Below are positions 27,264-35,954 of a DNA stretch of 64,000 bases, in pieces (the first letter of the stretch is position 1; each line of letters starts with the position of its first letter). Position numbers and translations under genes: made by a program. This stretch comes from Chitinophagales bacterium (lineage in GTDB: Bacteria > Bacteroidota > Bacteroidia > Chitinophagales > UBA10324). A model generated the notes under the pieces. That model searched no databases. It saw nothing but the letters and a program-made list of their open reading frames with translations, and was not told the DNA's origin. Location: positions 164,051 through 228,050 of the forward strand of contig JACDDS010000004.1 of the NCBI GenBank assembly GCA_013816805.1. The letters run 5' to 3'.

Positions 27264-28409
27264 ATGATTAATTCGTTTGAACAACTTCCATTATTATGCT
27301 TTAGCCATTTAAGATGGGATTTTGTATATCAGCGCCCTCAGCATCTTCTATCACGTTTTGCTTTACATCAACCCGTTTTTTATATTGAAGAATCAATCTG
27401 TGATAGTGATCATAATTATTTCGAGACTTACCACCGCGGTGATAATCTGAAGATAATCGTTCCCCATATAGTTAAAGAGGCAACTGTTGAGGATAGTTTA
27501 GCAATTCAAAGAGATTTGCTTGATGAATGGATGGAAAAAGAAATTGAAGATAAATATCTCTTATGGTATTATACTCCTGCTGCTTTAGCATTTACGAAAC
27601 ATCTGTCACCGGAAATAATTATTTATGACTGCATGGATGAACTCTCAGCCTTTTTACATGCACCCGCCGAACTTAAGGCTTTAGAAAATGAATTATTTGA
27701 TCGGGCAGATATCGTTTTTACCGGTGGAAAAAGTTTGTTTGAATCAAAAAGGAAGAAGCATTCGAATGTATATCTTTTTCCCAGCAGCGTGGATAGTGAA
27801 CATTTTAAACATGCCCGGGCTATAAATCAAGAACCTGCTGACCAAATTAAAATCAGCGAACCTAAAGCAGGATTTGCAGGAGTAATTGATGAACGTATGG
27901 ACCTGCATTTATTGAAGGATTTGGCTGATAAATGCCCTGAATGGAATTTTATAATGATCGGACCCGTTGTGAAAATTGATGTTGAGGCGCTTCCTAAAGC
28001 ACCTAACCTGCATTACCTTGGCATGAAAACATATAATGAGCTGCCGGCATATATGTCAGGTTGGAAATTCGGTCTGTTACCGTTTGCATTAAATAAATCA
28101 ACAGCATTTATAAGTCCTACTAAAACCCCGGAATACCTGGCGGCCGGTTTAGAGGTTATTTCTACACCAATTCAAGATGTAGTGAACATTTATGGAAAAA
28201 AGAGGTTAGTATATATAGCTACAAATGGTGAAGAATTTAAAGATTTTCTAAATAAAGAGTTAAGTTTAAAAGAATCCGAAACCTGGAAAAATGAAATAGA
28301 AATATTGCTGGAAGAAAATTCCTGGAATGGTACCTGGGAGAAAATGAACGACATTATATATAAGAAAGAGATATTTAAAACAACAAAAACTGAGCTGCAT
28401 GAAATATGA
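27264..28409 (+). CDS. Glycosyltransferase, family 1-like
   Basis: A 381-residue cytoplasmic protein with a GT-B glycosyltransferase outline. The N-terminal half begins LLCFSHLRWDFVYQRPQHLL, a motif shared by glycosyltransferases encoded beside UDP-galactopyranose mutase. The C-terminal half includes AGFAGVIDERMDLHLL, FIMIGPVVK, HYLGMKTYNELPAYMSGW and SPTKTPEYLAAGLEVI, the donor-binding part. The gene overlaps glf by 11 bases. The pairing suggests a galactofuranosyl- or related transferase working on a cell-surface glycan, but the donor is inferred from the neighbour only. Confidence 0.85.
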   Translation: MINSFEQLPLLCFSHLRWDFVYQRPQHLLSRFALHQPVFYIEESICDSDHNYFETYHRGDNLKIIVPHIVKEATVEDSLAIQRDLLDEWMEKEIEDKYLLWYYTPAALAFTKHLSPEIIIYDCMDELSAFLHAPAELKALENELFDRADIVFTGGKSLFESKRKKHSNVYLFPSSVDSEHFKHARAINQEPADQIKISEPKAGFAGVIDERMDLHLLKDLADKCPEWNFIMIGPVVKIDVEALPKAPNLHYLGMKTYNELPAYMSGWKFGLLPFALNKSTAFISPTKTPEYLAAGLEVISTPIQDVVNIYGKKRLVYIATNGEEFKDFLNKELSLKESETWKNEIEILLEENSWNGTWEKMNDIIYKKEIFKTTKTELHEI

Positions 28410-29556
28410 TTATTTAATTGTGGGAGCCGGTTTCGCCGGCAGTGTATTAGCGGAAAGGCTAGCCTCCATTGCCAATAAAAAAGTTTTATTAATTGATAAA
28501 AGAAACCATATTGGTGGTAATACTTTCGATTTTTATAATGAAGATGGAATTTTAGTTCATAAATATGGCCCTCATATTTTTCATACGAATTCCAAGGATG
28601 TGTTTGTTTATTTGTCACAATTTACCGCATGGCGTCCTTATGAACATAGAGTTCTTGCGAGTGTTGACGGGCAACTGGTTCCTGTACCAATTAATTTAAA
28701 TACCATTAATCAACTTTATGGATTACACCTTACAGGGAAACAGCTTGCAGAGTATTTTGCTTTACAGGCAGTTTCTATACCGCAGGTAAAAAATTCGGAG
28801 GATGTGGTTGTGAGCCAGGTTGGGAGAGAATTGTTTGAAAAATTTTTCCTGGGCTATACAAAAAAGCAGTGGGGTATGGAACCCAAAGATCTTGATCCAA
28901 GTGTAACTGCCCGCTTACCTGTTCGCTATAACAAAGACAACCGGTATTTCACTGATGTATATCAGGCGATGCCTTTACATGGTTTCACTGCACTGTTCAG
29001 TAAGATGCTGGATCATCCTAATATTCACCTTATGTTGAATACGGATTATAAGGATCTTGTCAATATTATTCCACACAAAAAATTAGTCTACACAGGACCT
29101 ATTGATGAATTTTTTGACTATGAATATGGAAAATTGCCTTACCGGTCTATCGATTTTCAATTTCAAACTCTTGAGACGGACCAGTATCAATCTACGGCTA
29201 CTATAAATTTTCCTAATGAACATTTGTACACCCGTATAACTGAGTTTAAGCAGCTAACAGGTCAACAGCACCATAAGACTACAATAGTTTTTGAATATCC
29301 AAACGATGAAGGAGATCCCTATTATCCTGTACCTAAACCTGAAAATACAGAATTATTGAATAAATATCGTTTACTGATTAAGGAAGTGCCTGATACTTAT
29401 TTTGTAGGAAGATTAGCCACGTATAGGTATTATAATATGGACCAGGTAGTAGCACAGGCATTAACACTTTTTAAGAAATTGTTTACGCCTCAGGAAGAAA
29501 AATTAATCTATAGCGAGCGTTTCCACATTGGAACAGTACTTACGGAACCTAAGTAA
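28399..29556 (+). CDS. glf: UDP-galactopyranose mutase
   Basis: Glf converts UDP-galactopyranose to UDP-galactofuranose with reduced FAD. The 385-residue protein has the N-terminal FAD motif DYLIVGAGFAGSVLAERL, the RNHIGGNTFDFY and KYGPHIFHTNSKDVF segments, FFLGYTKKQWGMEPKDLDPS, and the C-terminal FVGRLATYRYYNMDQV segment that completes the flavin site. Length is normal. The start overlaps the end of the glycosyltransferase gene by 11 bases, so the two are translated together and probably feed galactofuranose into a surface polysaccharide. Confidence 0.97.
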   Translation: MKYDYLIVGAGFAGSVLAERLASIANKKVLLIDKRNHIGGNTFDFYNEDGILVHKYGPHIFHTNSKDVFVYLSQFTAWRPYEHRVLASVDGQLVPVPINLNTINQLYGLHLTGKQLAEYFALQAVSIPQVKNSEDVVVSQVGRELFEKFFLGYTKKQWGMEPKDLDPSVTARLPVRYNKDNRYFTDVYQAMPLHGFTALFSKMLDHPNIHLMLNTDYKDLVNIIPHKKLVYTGPIDEFFDYEYGKLPYRSIDFQFQTLETDQYQSTATINFPNEHLYTRITEFKQLTGQQHHKTTIVFEYPNDEGDPYYPVPKPENTELLNKYRLLIKEVPDTYFVGRLATYRYYNMDQVVAQALTLFKKLFTPQEEKLIYSERFHIGTVLTEPK

Positions 29557-29685
29557 ATAGTCCGTTTGTACTCTTGAAATTATTTTGGTGTAATAAGAAA
29601 TTACTGGTGTAAATTATAGCTGTGCTATGAAGTAGTCTTGAAGAATTATTATAGTAAGCTGAGGATTATTTTATTTGCACTAATA

Positions 29686-30018
29686 TCAGTACGAAGTAAT
29701 TTTTCTGCATTCTTCCGCACAACGCTGGCATGCTTCAGAACATCGTTTACAATGCTCCATGTCAATATGATTACTGCATTCTGAAGCACAGTCGTCACAT
29801 ATTTCTGCGCAAATACTGCAGAGCACAGGAGCATATTCACTGCTTCGCATAATCATTTGTGCAGTAAGCATACATGCAGCGCTGCAGTCCTGATCAAGGC
29901 GAATACATCTTGTAAGGTTTGCCATATTACCGGATATACATGCCAAGGCGCATTCTTCGCAGCGCGCAGCACAATCAAGCAATGCTTTCAGCACGTTTTC
30001 ATAGGTCTGGTTTTCCAA
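29686..30018 (-). CDS. Four-helix bundle copper-binding protein (Csp-like)
   Basis: The 110-residue protein contains 17 cysteines in CxxxCxxC-like spacings along four helices (LLDCAARCEECALACIS, RCIRLDQDCSAAC, LCSICAEICDDCASEC, HCKRCSEACQRCAEEC). This is the layout of the copper-storage proteins, where thiolates line the inside of the bundle and hold many Cu(I) ions. No signal peptide is present, so it is a cytosolic form. The frame opens with TTG at 30018; a stop lies at 30031-30033 and no ATG lies between, so TTG is the likely start. It follows the DoxX gene by 17 bases on the same strand. Confidence 0.9.
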   Translation of the reverse strand: MENQTYENVLKALLDCAARCEECALACISGNMANLTRCIRLDQDCSAACMLTAQMIMRSSEYAPVLCSICAEICDDCASECSNHIDMEHCKRCSEACQRCAEECRKITSY

Positions 30019-30035
30019 AACGTTGGCTTTTTATA

Positions 30036-30545
30036 TTATAAAATATTTGCCTCATTATCCATTGGCGCAACGGACGAGCCTCCCTTATAATCGCCATGTG
30101 ATTCATCGGTCTGCCGTGACCTTTTGCTATTTATCAAATAGTAATAAGCTGAAAACTTTCCGGAGCCTTTAATAAATACCATAACTAAAAGAAGCAATAC
30201 TATTAATGATAGAATTAATTCACCTATTCGGGCACCTCCCGTATGCAAATTCACTAAAAAAATTGCACCCAATACAATTGGAATTTGAATAAGTGCTGCC
30301 GCACGCGATGCAAGTCCTGCAACAATTAAAAATCCGCACAGGAGATGGACAATAGATATTACATGCACCAAAACGACACTGTTTATCCCAAAGTTTGTAT
30401 TCAGAATATTTAATAAAAACGACGTATCTGCTATAAAAACAAATCCTTTAAATATTAGAATAAGACCCAAAACTATACGAAATACATCCATCCATGGAGA
30501 ATGATGCTTTTCACTCCAGCTTTCCAATCTATCAAATAGTTTCAT
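30036..30545 (-). CDS. DoxX-like membrane protein
   Basis: A 169-residue membrane protein with four helices (FRIVLGLILIFKGFVFIA, VVLVHVISIVHLLCGFLIVA, AALIQIPIVLGAIFLVN and ELILSLIVLLLLVMVFI), an outline common to DoxX relatives. ATG 30545 is chosen over the longer frame to 30605, whose extra 20 residues look non-coding and run toward a terminator. The hydrophilic tail has RSRQTDESHGDYKGG. It is encoded just upstream of the copper-binding protein, 17 bases apart, so both are probably co-expressed. The function is unknown. Confidence 0.8.
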   Translation of the reverse strand: MKLFDRLESWSEKHHSPWMDVFRIVLGLILIFKGFVFIADTSFLLNILNTNFGINSVVLVHVISIVHLLCGFLIVAGLASRAAALIQIPIVLGAIFLVNLHTGGARIGELILSLIVLLLLVMVFIKGSGKFSAYYYLINSKRSRQTDESHGDYKGGSSVAPMDNEANIL

Positions 30546-30614
30546 GCAGTTTGGTTTAGAATTAATATTGATGCCGTTGTAATAATCTGGTGTGCAAAAT
30601 ACCAAAAAAAATAC

Positions 30615-30648
30615 ATAAAAAAACCCTCTTTGAGGAGGGTTTTTTTAT
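30615..30648 (-). terminator. Bidirectional rho-independent terminator
   Basis: A hairpin CCCTC / GAGGG with a six-base loop is flanked by a run of A on one side and of T on the other (30617-30647), so it works in either direction. It separates the low-complexity gene (stop at 30666) from the DoxX gene. Confidence 0.88.
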
Positions 30649-30665
30649 TAAAGCCTTAGCTCACG

Positions 30666-32033
30666 TTATCTGTTGCGGCGGGATCTTCTGCGCTCTCTGC
30701 GTGAATTCCTATCAGAGTCATTATTATCATCATCCTTCATTCTGGAACCGGAGTTTGAAGAATGGTCATCATATGAATCCATGTCGTTGTTATTTTCATA
30801 TTCATCTTCATCATAGTCGGAAGAGCCGGAGTCTTCAAATCGGCCACTGCGATAAGAACTTTCATCATCCCAATCCTGATGTCCTCTCATTCCTGAACTA
30901 CCTTCATTTCCATAACCCCTGCTACCGTAACCGTACTCTTCACCTTGTCTTCCTCTTCCACCACTCCGTGAGCCATATCGGGATTCTTCATTTTCTCCAC
31001 CACCATAACCTCCCTGGCCGTATCCTGAACCTCCACCAAATCCACCCTGACCAGATCCGGAACCACCCCCATATCCACCTTCACTTCCCTGTCTGCGGCC
31101 GGAACCATAACCACCTTGTCCTCTTTGCGAACCATAGCCACCCTGATCGCGGCCGCCGCCTCTTTGTCCTCTATCCTGATTCCAGCTGGAACCACCACCA
31201 CCTTGCTGCCGTCCACCCTGATCTCCACTATGGCCTGATCCGTATCCACCTTGTCCGTAGCTACCGCCTCTTTCTTGCTGATGTTCGTTCCATCCACCTT
31301 GTTCTCTGCCTTGATTTGATCCTCCGCCCTGGCCATAGCTTCCACCTTGCCCGCTCTGTCCTCTTTCCTGATTCCAGCCACCTTGTTCTCCTCCGCGACC
31401 ACCTTGGCCATAGCTTCCCCCCTGGCCACTTTGACCTCTTTCCTGATTCCAACCGGAACCTCCACCACCTTGTTGCCATCCACCCTGTTCATAACCTGAA
31501 CCATATCCTCCTTGTCCAAATCCACCCCCTTGTCCTCTTTCCTGATTCCAGCCACCCTGACCCGAACCGTATCCACCTCCTTGTGAAAAACCACCTTGAC
31601 CTCTTTGCTGGCCCCATTCTGAACCACTTTCCTGGTTCCGCCCACCTTGTTGCATGCCTTGTGATCCACGTTCACCCTGACTACTTTGGCTTCCCGGCTT
31701 TTCATTCTGTTTATTTCCTGAGCCCTGATTCTTTTGCTTATTGGATTGGGTAGAACCAGAACCTTTTTCCATTTTTGAACCAGTCTCTTTTGACTGCTTG
31801 CCTAAACCAGAATTGAAAGACTGATTTTCTTTTTCAGCATTTTTAAATGGCTGATTTTCACCCTGACCCTTCATTTCATTTTCATTGCGATTTTCTGAGC
31901 TCACATCAAATGAACCTTGTTGCGAGGTAGTTTTTTGACTTTGTTCCTGTTTGTTTTTCTCAGCGCCAGGAACAGTGCTCTTTGAGGATTCATTATCATC
32001 CTCACGGCTTTTTTTGTTCTTATTGTTGCTCAT
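30666..32033 (-). CDS. Gly/Gln/Ser/Arg-rich repetitive low-complexity protein
   Basis: The 455-residue protein has three zones. Residues 1-125 are polar and charged (Lys, Glu, Gln, Ser, Asn). Residues about 128-375 are a repetitive GGYGQGG, GYGSG and GGWNQERGQ region in which WNQ[E/D]RGQ occurs four times. The rest is an acidic Asp/Tyr/Ser stretch ending in a basic tail RRERRRSRRNR. There is no signal peptide or membrane helix. Gly-Tyr-Gln-Arg composition resembles eukaryotic prion-like RNA-binding domains able to phase-separate. ATG 32033 starts a continuous frame. Other frames are also open in the repeat but lack such a coherent composition. Real expression is likely from the clean frame and terminator; function unknown. 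Confidence 0.75.
   Translation of the reverse strand: MSNNKNKKSREDDNESSKSTVPGAEKNKQEQSQKTTSQQGSFDVSSENRNENEMKGQGENQPFKNAEKENQSFNSGLGKQSKETGSKMEKGSGSTQSNKQKNQGSGNKQNEKPGSQSSQGERGSQGMQQGGRNQESGSEWGQQRGQGGFSQGGGYGSGQGGWNQERGQGGGFGQGGYGSGYEQGGWQQGGGGSGWNQERGQSGQGGSYGQGGRGGEQGGWNQERGQSGQGGSYGQGGGSNQGREQGGWNEHQQERGGSYGQGGYGSGHSGDQGGRQQGGGGSSWNQDRGQRGGGRDQGGYGSQRGQGGYGSGRRQGSEGGYGGGSGSGQGGFGGGSGYGQGGYGGGENEESRYGSRSGGRGRQGEEYGYGSRGYGNEGSSGMRGHQDWDDESSYRSGRFEDSGSSDYDEDEYENNNDMDSYDDHSSNSGSRMKDDDNNDSDRNSRRERRRSRRNR
30850..31650. repeat. Degenerate tandem repeat within the low-complexity gene
   Basis: The DNA that encodes the GGWNQERGQ/GGYGQGG region repeats with variations; for example CCTCTTTCCTGATTCCA occurs near 31370, 31437 and 31540, and a close variant near 31168. 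Units vary in length, which suggests growth and loss by slippage or recombination. The repeat keeps several frames open on both strands. Confidence 0.8.
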
Positions 32034-32211
32034 GATTTTAAAATTTTGAGTGATTTAAAATATGTAAAGAGAGTATAATCTTCTATGAATATTATGCCAA
32101 CATGCATACCATTACCATTAAATAAATCTCCTCAATAAGTGTAGAATTTTGTACTCAGGGAAGGGGAATGCTGCACCCAAAATATTAGAATATATTATAA
32201 AGCTTAACTGT

Positions 32212-33150
32212 CTATGCTACCACTTTCATATTGTCGAAAACATCCATTACTTCCTTAACAGCAGTTGCGGAGTCATTGAGCAATTTCATTTCCTCTTCAT
32301 TCAAATCGAGAGGTATAATTTGTTCAATACCATTTCGCCCAAGCTTAACCGGAACTCCGAGATATATATTTTTAAGCCCATATTCACCATTTAACAAAGC
32401 GCAACATGGGTAGATTCTTTTCTCGTCCTTAACAATAGCCTCAACCATTTGTGCTGCTGCAGCACCAGGAGCATACCATGCCGAGGTTCCTAAAAGATTT
32501 ACAATTTCGCCACCTCCCTTTTTCGTTCTATCAATTATTTCGTCCAGCTTATATTTTGCAATCATTTCGGTGACAGGAATTCCCCCTACGGTGGTATAGC
32601 GTGGGAGAGGAACCATGGTGTCTCCATGGCCTCCCATAAGCACAGCCTGTATATCTTTTGGTGAACAATCCAAAGCTTCAGCAAGAAATGCTTTATAGCG
32701 GGCAGTATCCAGGATGCCTGCCATACCAAACACTTTGCTTGATGAAACCTTAGCTGACAGGTAAGCACAGTAAGTCATTACATCCAATGGATTGGAAACA
32801 ACGATGATCACTGTGTCAGGGGAATACTTAATTACCTGCTCGGTTACGCTTTTTACAATTCCTGCATTGGTCGAGATCAAATCATCCCGGCTCATACCCG
32901 GCTTGCGGGGCAGTCCGGATGTTATTACCACAACATTGGAATTGGCAGTTGCCGAGTAATCATTTGTAGTACCCTTTACCCGGGTACCTGACATATTTAT
33001 AGGCGATGTTTGCCAGATATCAAGTGCCTTTCCTTCAGCAACATCTTTTTTTATATCAAGTAATATTACCTCGTTAACATAATCATTTCGGGCTATCACA
33101 TCGGCGCAGGTTGACCCTACATTTCCGGCACCTACTATTGTTACTTTCAT
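32212..33150 (-). CDS. mdh: Malate dehydrogenase
   Basis: This enzyme interconverts malate and oxaloacetate with NAD in the TCA cycle. The 312-residue protein has the NAD motif VTIVGAGNVGSTCADVIA, the substrate-binding loop ITSGLPRKPGMSRDDL, VVSNPLDVMTY, and the catalytic His in LMGGHGDTMVPLPRYTTV. The LDH-like form (length about 310) is standard in Bacteroidota. ATG 33150 gives the normal N-terminus; the extra 14 codons up to 33192 are not supported. It is a single gene facing no close partner. Confidence 0.97.
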   Translation of the reverse strand: MKVTIVGAGNVGSTCADVIARNDYVNEVILLDIKKDVAEGKALDIWQTSPINMSGTRVKGTTNDYSATANSNVVVITSGLPRKPGMSRDDLISTNAGIVKSVTEQVIKYSPDTVIIVVSNPLDVMTYCAYLSAKVSSSKVFGMAGILDTARYKAFLAEALDCSPKDIQAVLMGGHGDTMVPLPRYTTVGGIPVTEMIAKYKLDEIIDRTKKGGGEIVNLLGTSAWYAPGAAAAQMVEAIVKDEKRIYPCCALLNGEYGLKNIYLGVPVKLGRNGIEQIIPLDLNEEEMKLLNDSATAVKEVMDVFDNMKVVA

Positions 33151-33277
33151 GAGAGTGATTTTTTTATCAGAGTGCGTAAAAATAGAAAACAATAATTATC
33201 GGGAGGGAATAACAAATTGAATTTCTAATGTGGAATTAAGGTATAGTTCGATAAAATCAGAAGTCATTTACAGATTG

Positions 33278-34183
33278 CTAAATTCCAATTTTATCACTGA
33301 CTTCTTTCTTCAATGCATTTCGTTCAACATATTGAATAATTACTTTGGCTATATCGATGCCGGTGGCCTGCTCAATGCCTTTTAAGCCTGGAGAAGAGTT
33401 TACTTCTAAAATCATCGGACCGCGTGATGACCTTAACATATCTACCCCGGCCACCTTCAACCCCAGCACATCTGCTGCCCGGAGCACAGAAAGCTCTTCT
33501 TCTACAGAAAGTCGGATCGGAACTCCTGTACCTCCACGATGGATGTTGGATCGAAATTCACCCGGCCCTCCCTGCCTTTTCATAGCTCCGATAACTTTTC
33601 CATCCACTACAAGAGCGCGAATATCTGCACCATTAGCCTCCTTAATAAATTCCTGAATTAAAATATATATATCCTGACCAAGGAATGCTTCAATAATTGA
33701 TTTTGCACCACGGTTTGTTTCAGCAAGAACTACCCCGATTCCCTGTGTGCCTTCCAAAAGCTTAACAACAAGGGGAACGCCACCAACCATCTTGATAAGA
33801 TCATCTACCTTTCGTGAATTATCAGCAAAGATTGTTTTGGGTATGCCTAACCCGGCGCGGGAGAGCAGCTGCAAGCTCCTTAATTTATCACGGGAACGCA
33901 CAATAGCCTGCGATTCATTTGCTGAAAATATCCGCATCATTTCAAATTGCCTAACCACAGCAGTACCATAAAACGTTACGGATGCACCGATACGCGGAAT
34001 TACAGCATCCACTTCTTTAATTTCAGTGCCTTCATAATGAATGGATGGCTTGCTCTTCTCGATGGAAACATAACATTTAGTATGATCCAGCACCAGCACC
34101 TGGTGCTGTAATTCTTTTGCAGCCTGTAGGAGCCTTGCTGTGGAATAAAGCTTTGGATTACGGGAGAGGATAATAATTTTCAT
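33278..34183 (-). CDS. rimK: RimK-type ATP-grasp ligase
   Basis: The 301-residue protein belongs to the RimK family, which adds glutamate to proteins such as ribosomal S6 or to other acceptors. Visible features are the N-terminal [20 protein letters not shown] typical of RimK, the ATP-grasp lid ([20 protein letters not shown]), [20 protein letters not shown], and the metal-binding [20 protein letters not shown] at the end. ATG 34183 is chosen; the upstream TTG 34201 is not needed. It follows its frequent partner, the RimK-linked zinc protease gene, by 63 bases on the same strand. Confidence 0.93.
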   Translation of the reverse strand: MKIIILSRNPKLYSTARLLQAAKELQHQVLVLDHTKCYVSIEKSKPSIHYEGTEIKEVDAVIPRIGASVTFYGTAVVRQFEMMRIFSANESQAIVRSRDKLRSLQLLSRAGLGIPKTIFADNSRKVDDLIKMVGGVPLVVKLLEGTQGIGVVLAETNRGAKSIIEAFLGQDIYILIQEFIKEANGADIRALVVDGKVIGAMKRQGGPGEFRSNIHRGGTGVPIRLSVEEELSVLRAADVLGLKVAGVDMLRSSRGPMILEVNSSPGLKGIEQATGIDIAKVIIQYVERNALKKEVSDKIGI

Positions 34184-34246
34184 CTGCTGAATTGCCGTCA
34201 ATAATTTATAATCACTTTAATAAAACCAATAAAATTAATATAGCCT

Positions 34247-34738
34247 TTACTGTAGCCGATCTTTTTTTGTACCCGGTTTATATGGTTTTTCAGCGTTAAC
34301 CTGCTTTTTAATTTTTTCACGGTAAGATAAGTTTTGCCTGGTAACGTCGACTATAAAATGATCTCTTAGTAATTTCCTTCCAAGCAATACCGGGAATTTC
34401 ATTGAAGAGCGGTTGGTTAACGCTAATTCTATAATGTAGTTTTCCCCAAAAAGATTAATTACAGTATTTATAGAGTACCGGTACTCTATCTGGCCAAATG
34501 AATTTTTTACCTGCTTACTCGCAAACACTTTTCCCTCTTTTGTAATCGGCATTTCCTTATCATAAATGGTAAAACTGACGTAGTGATCATTTTGCGAATA
34601 AAAAGCCATTACATTTTCACAGTGTATGGAACTGGTATAGGCACCACTATCTATTTTAGCCTCAATATTATAAAGATCCAGTTCGGGAAAATCCACTTTA
34701 TCTGTACGGCCTATAATGTGCCTGAAGTCTTTTTTCAT
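34247..34738 (-). CDS. RimK-associated ATP-dependent zinc protease family protein
   Basis: A 163-residue protein that begins MKKDFRHIIGRTDKVDFPEL. It has the retropepsin-like IEAKIDSGAYTSSIHC motif near residue 25 and the LLGRKLLRDHFIVDV segment typical of the putative ATP-dependent zinc protease family (PF05618). Members are often adjacent to rimK, as here, and may remove or regulate glutamate tails. The protease name is historical; the fold is that of an aspartic protease. The long upstream extension to 34876 is rejected because it overlaps mnmA and looks non-coding. Confidence 0.88.
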   Translation of the reverse strand: MKKDFRHIIGRTDKVDFPELDLYNIEAKIDSGAYTSSIHCENVMAFYSQNDHYVSFTIYDKEMPITKEGKVFASKQVKNSFGQIEYRYSINTVINLFGENYIIELALTNRSSMKFPVLLGRKLLRDHFIVDVTRQNLSYREKIKKQVNAEKPYKPGTKKDRLQ

Positions 34739-34794
34739 TGTATAAAGAAAAATAAATCTAAGATACGCAGAGACAGCAATAACGTTTAATGCAG

Positions 34795-34825
34795 TTGTGA
34801 AGGCTTTCATCAAATTGTATCTTTG
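34795..34825 (+). promoter_or_regulatory. Promoter of mnmA
   Basis: TTG at 34795-34797 and TATCTTTG at 34818-34825 are 20 bases apart and fit the Bacteroidota -33/-7 consensus (TTG / TAnnTTTG). The start codon at 34833 is only 7 bases after the -7 box, so the transcript would be nearly leaderless. Confidence 0.7.
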
Positions 34826-34832
34826 CATTAGC

Positions 34833-35933
34833 ATGAGCAAGCATGGAAAAGTATTGGTAGCAATGAGCGGTGGCATCGACAGTACCGTTGCAGCAGTTAT
34901 GCTGCATAATGAAGGTTATGAAGTTGTGGGCATTACCATGAAAACCTGGGACTATGCAGTAAGCGGAGGCTCTAAAAAAGAAACCGGATGCTGTAATCTT
35001 GATTCGATGAATGATGCACGGCAAGTAGCAGTAGATTTGGGATTTCCTCACTATATAGTTGATATCCGCGAAGAATTCAGTAGCGCCGTCATCCAGGATT
35101 TTGTGGATGAATACATTGCAGGTCGTACTCCAAACCCCTGCGTGCTTTGTAATACACATATAAAATGGACTGCATTGATCTGGCGTGCCAGGCAAATGGA
35201 TTGTGAATTTATTGCTACAGGACATTATGCAAGGGTTCGCGATGAGAATAACCGTTACGTTATTTCTAAGGGCATAGATGAATCGAAAGATCAGTCTTAT
35301 GTATTGTGGGGTATTACTCAGGAAAATTTAGCATTGAGCCGTTTTCCATTAGGCGGATTTCGCAAGGCAGAAATACGCAGCATGTGTATGGAGTGGGGCT
35401 ATACTGATCTGGCTAAAAAAAACGAATCTTATGAAATTTGCTTTATACCGGATAATGATTACCGTGGATTTTTGAAGCGAAAAGTTTCCGGCCTGGAAGA
35501 TAAAGTTGCCCATGGAATTTTTATCAATACTAAAGGCGAGACTATTGGAAGCCATGATGGATATCCATTCTATACAATAGGTCAGCGGAAGGGATTAGGA
35601 ACTGCTTTTGGCAAGCCTATTTTTGTGACGGATATTTTAGCCGAAACGAATACAGTGGTACTAGGGGAGGAGGAAAACTTAATCAGAAATGTAATGGAGG
35701 TAGGCAAAATAAATCTTCAGAAATATAATGATATCGAAGATGGCATGGATGCCATTGTAAAAGTCCGGTATAAAGATGCAGGCGCTCCCTGCAGGTTATA
35801 CCGTAATAAAAATAATATTCGGGTAGAGTTTAAGGAGTATGTGAAAGCAATTGCACCTGGTCAGTCCGCTGTGTTTTATGAAGGAAATGATGTAATAGGT
35901 GGAGGAATTATTTATTCAGGCCTTAAAAATTAA
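34833..35933 (+). CDS. mnmA: tRNA-specific 2-thiouridylase MnmA
   Basis: MnmA puts sulfur on U34 of Lys, Glu and Gln tRNAs. The 366-residue protein has the PP-loop VLVAMSGGIDSTVAAVML, the first catalytic Cys in PNPCVLCNTHIKW, ATGHYARV, and the second catalytic Cys in SYEICFIPDNDYRGFL, followed by the GQRKGLG motif and C-terminal barrel. ATG 34833 begins MSKHGKVLVAMSGG; the longer frame from 34797 would start inside the promoter. It is divergent from the rimK pair. Confidence 0.97.
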   Translation: MSKHGKVLVAMSGGIDSTVAAVMLHNEGYEVVGITMKTWDYAVSGGSKKETGCCNLDSMNDARQVAVDLGFPHYIVDIREEFSSAVIQDFVDEYIAGRTPNPCVLCNTHIKWTALIWRARQMDCEFIATGHYARVRDENNRYVISKGIDESKDQSYVLWGITQENLALSRFPLGGFRKAEIRSMCMEWGYTDLAKKNESYEICFIPDNDYRGFLKRKVSGLEDKVAHGIFINTKGETIGSHDGYPFYTIGQRKGLGTAFGKPIFVTDILAETNTVVLGEEENLIRNVMEVGKINLQKYNDIEDGMDAIVKVRYKDAGAPCRLYRNKNNIRVEFKEYVKAIAPGQSAVFYEGNDVIGGGIIYSGLKN

Positions 35934-35954
35934 TTCGGATAGGTAATTATAGAA

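Noticed and set aside
30887-31705. A 272-residue Lys/Val-rich frame on the minus strand in the repeat region.
   Set aside because: It is an alternative frame kept open by the same tandem repeat and has no independent start or homologous composition.
30590-31753. A long + strand open frame (387 residues, His/Leu-rich) opposite the low-complexity gene.
   Set aside because: It is the reverse of the Gly/Gln/Trp repeat; its His-rich repeats mirror the codons of the real gene. The opposite frame has a coherent polar composition, a proper start and a terminator after its stop.
34758-35225. A 155-residue minus-strand frame opposite mnmA.
   Set aside because: It lies entirely antisense to the PP-loop part of mnmA, with no start context or family likeness.
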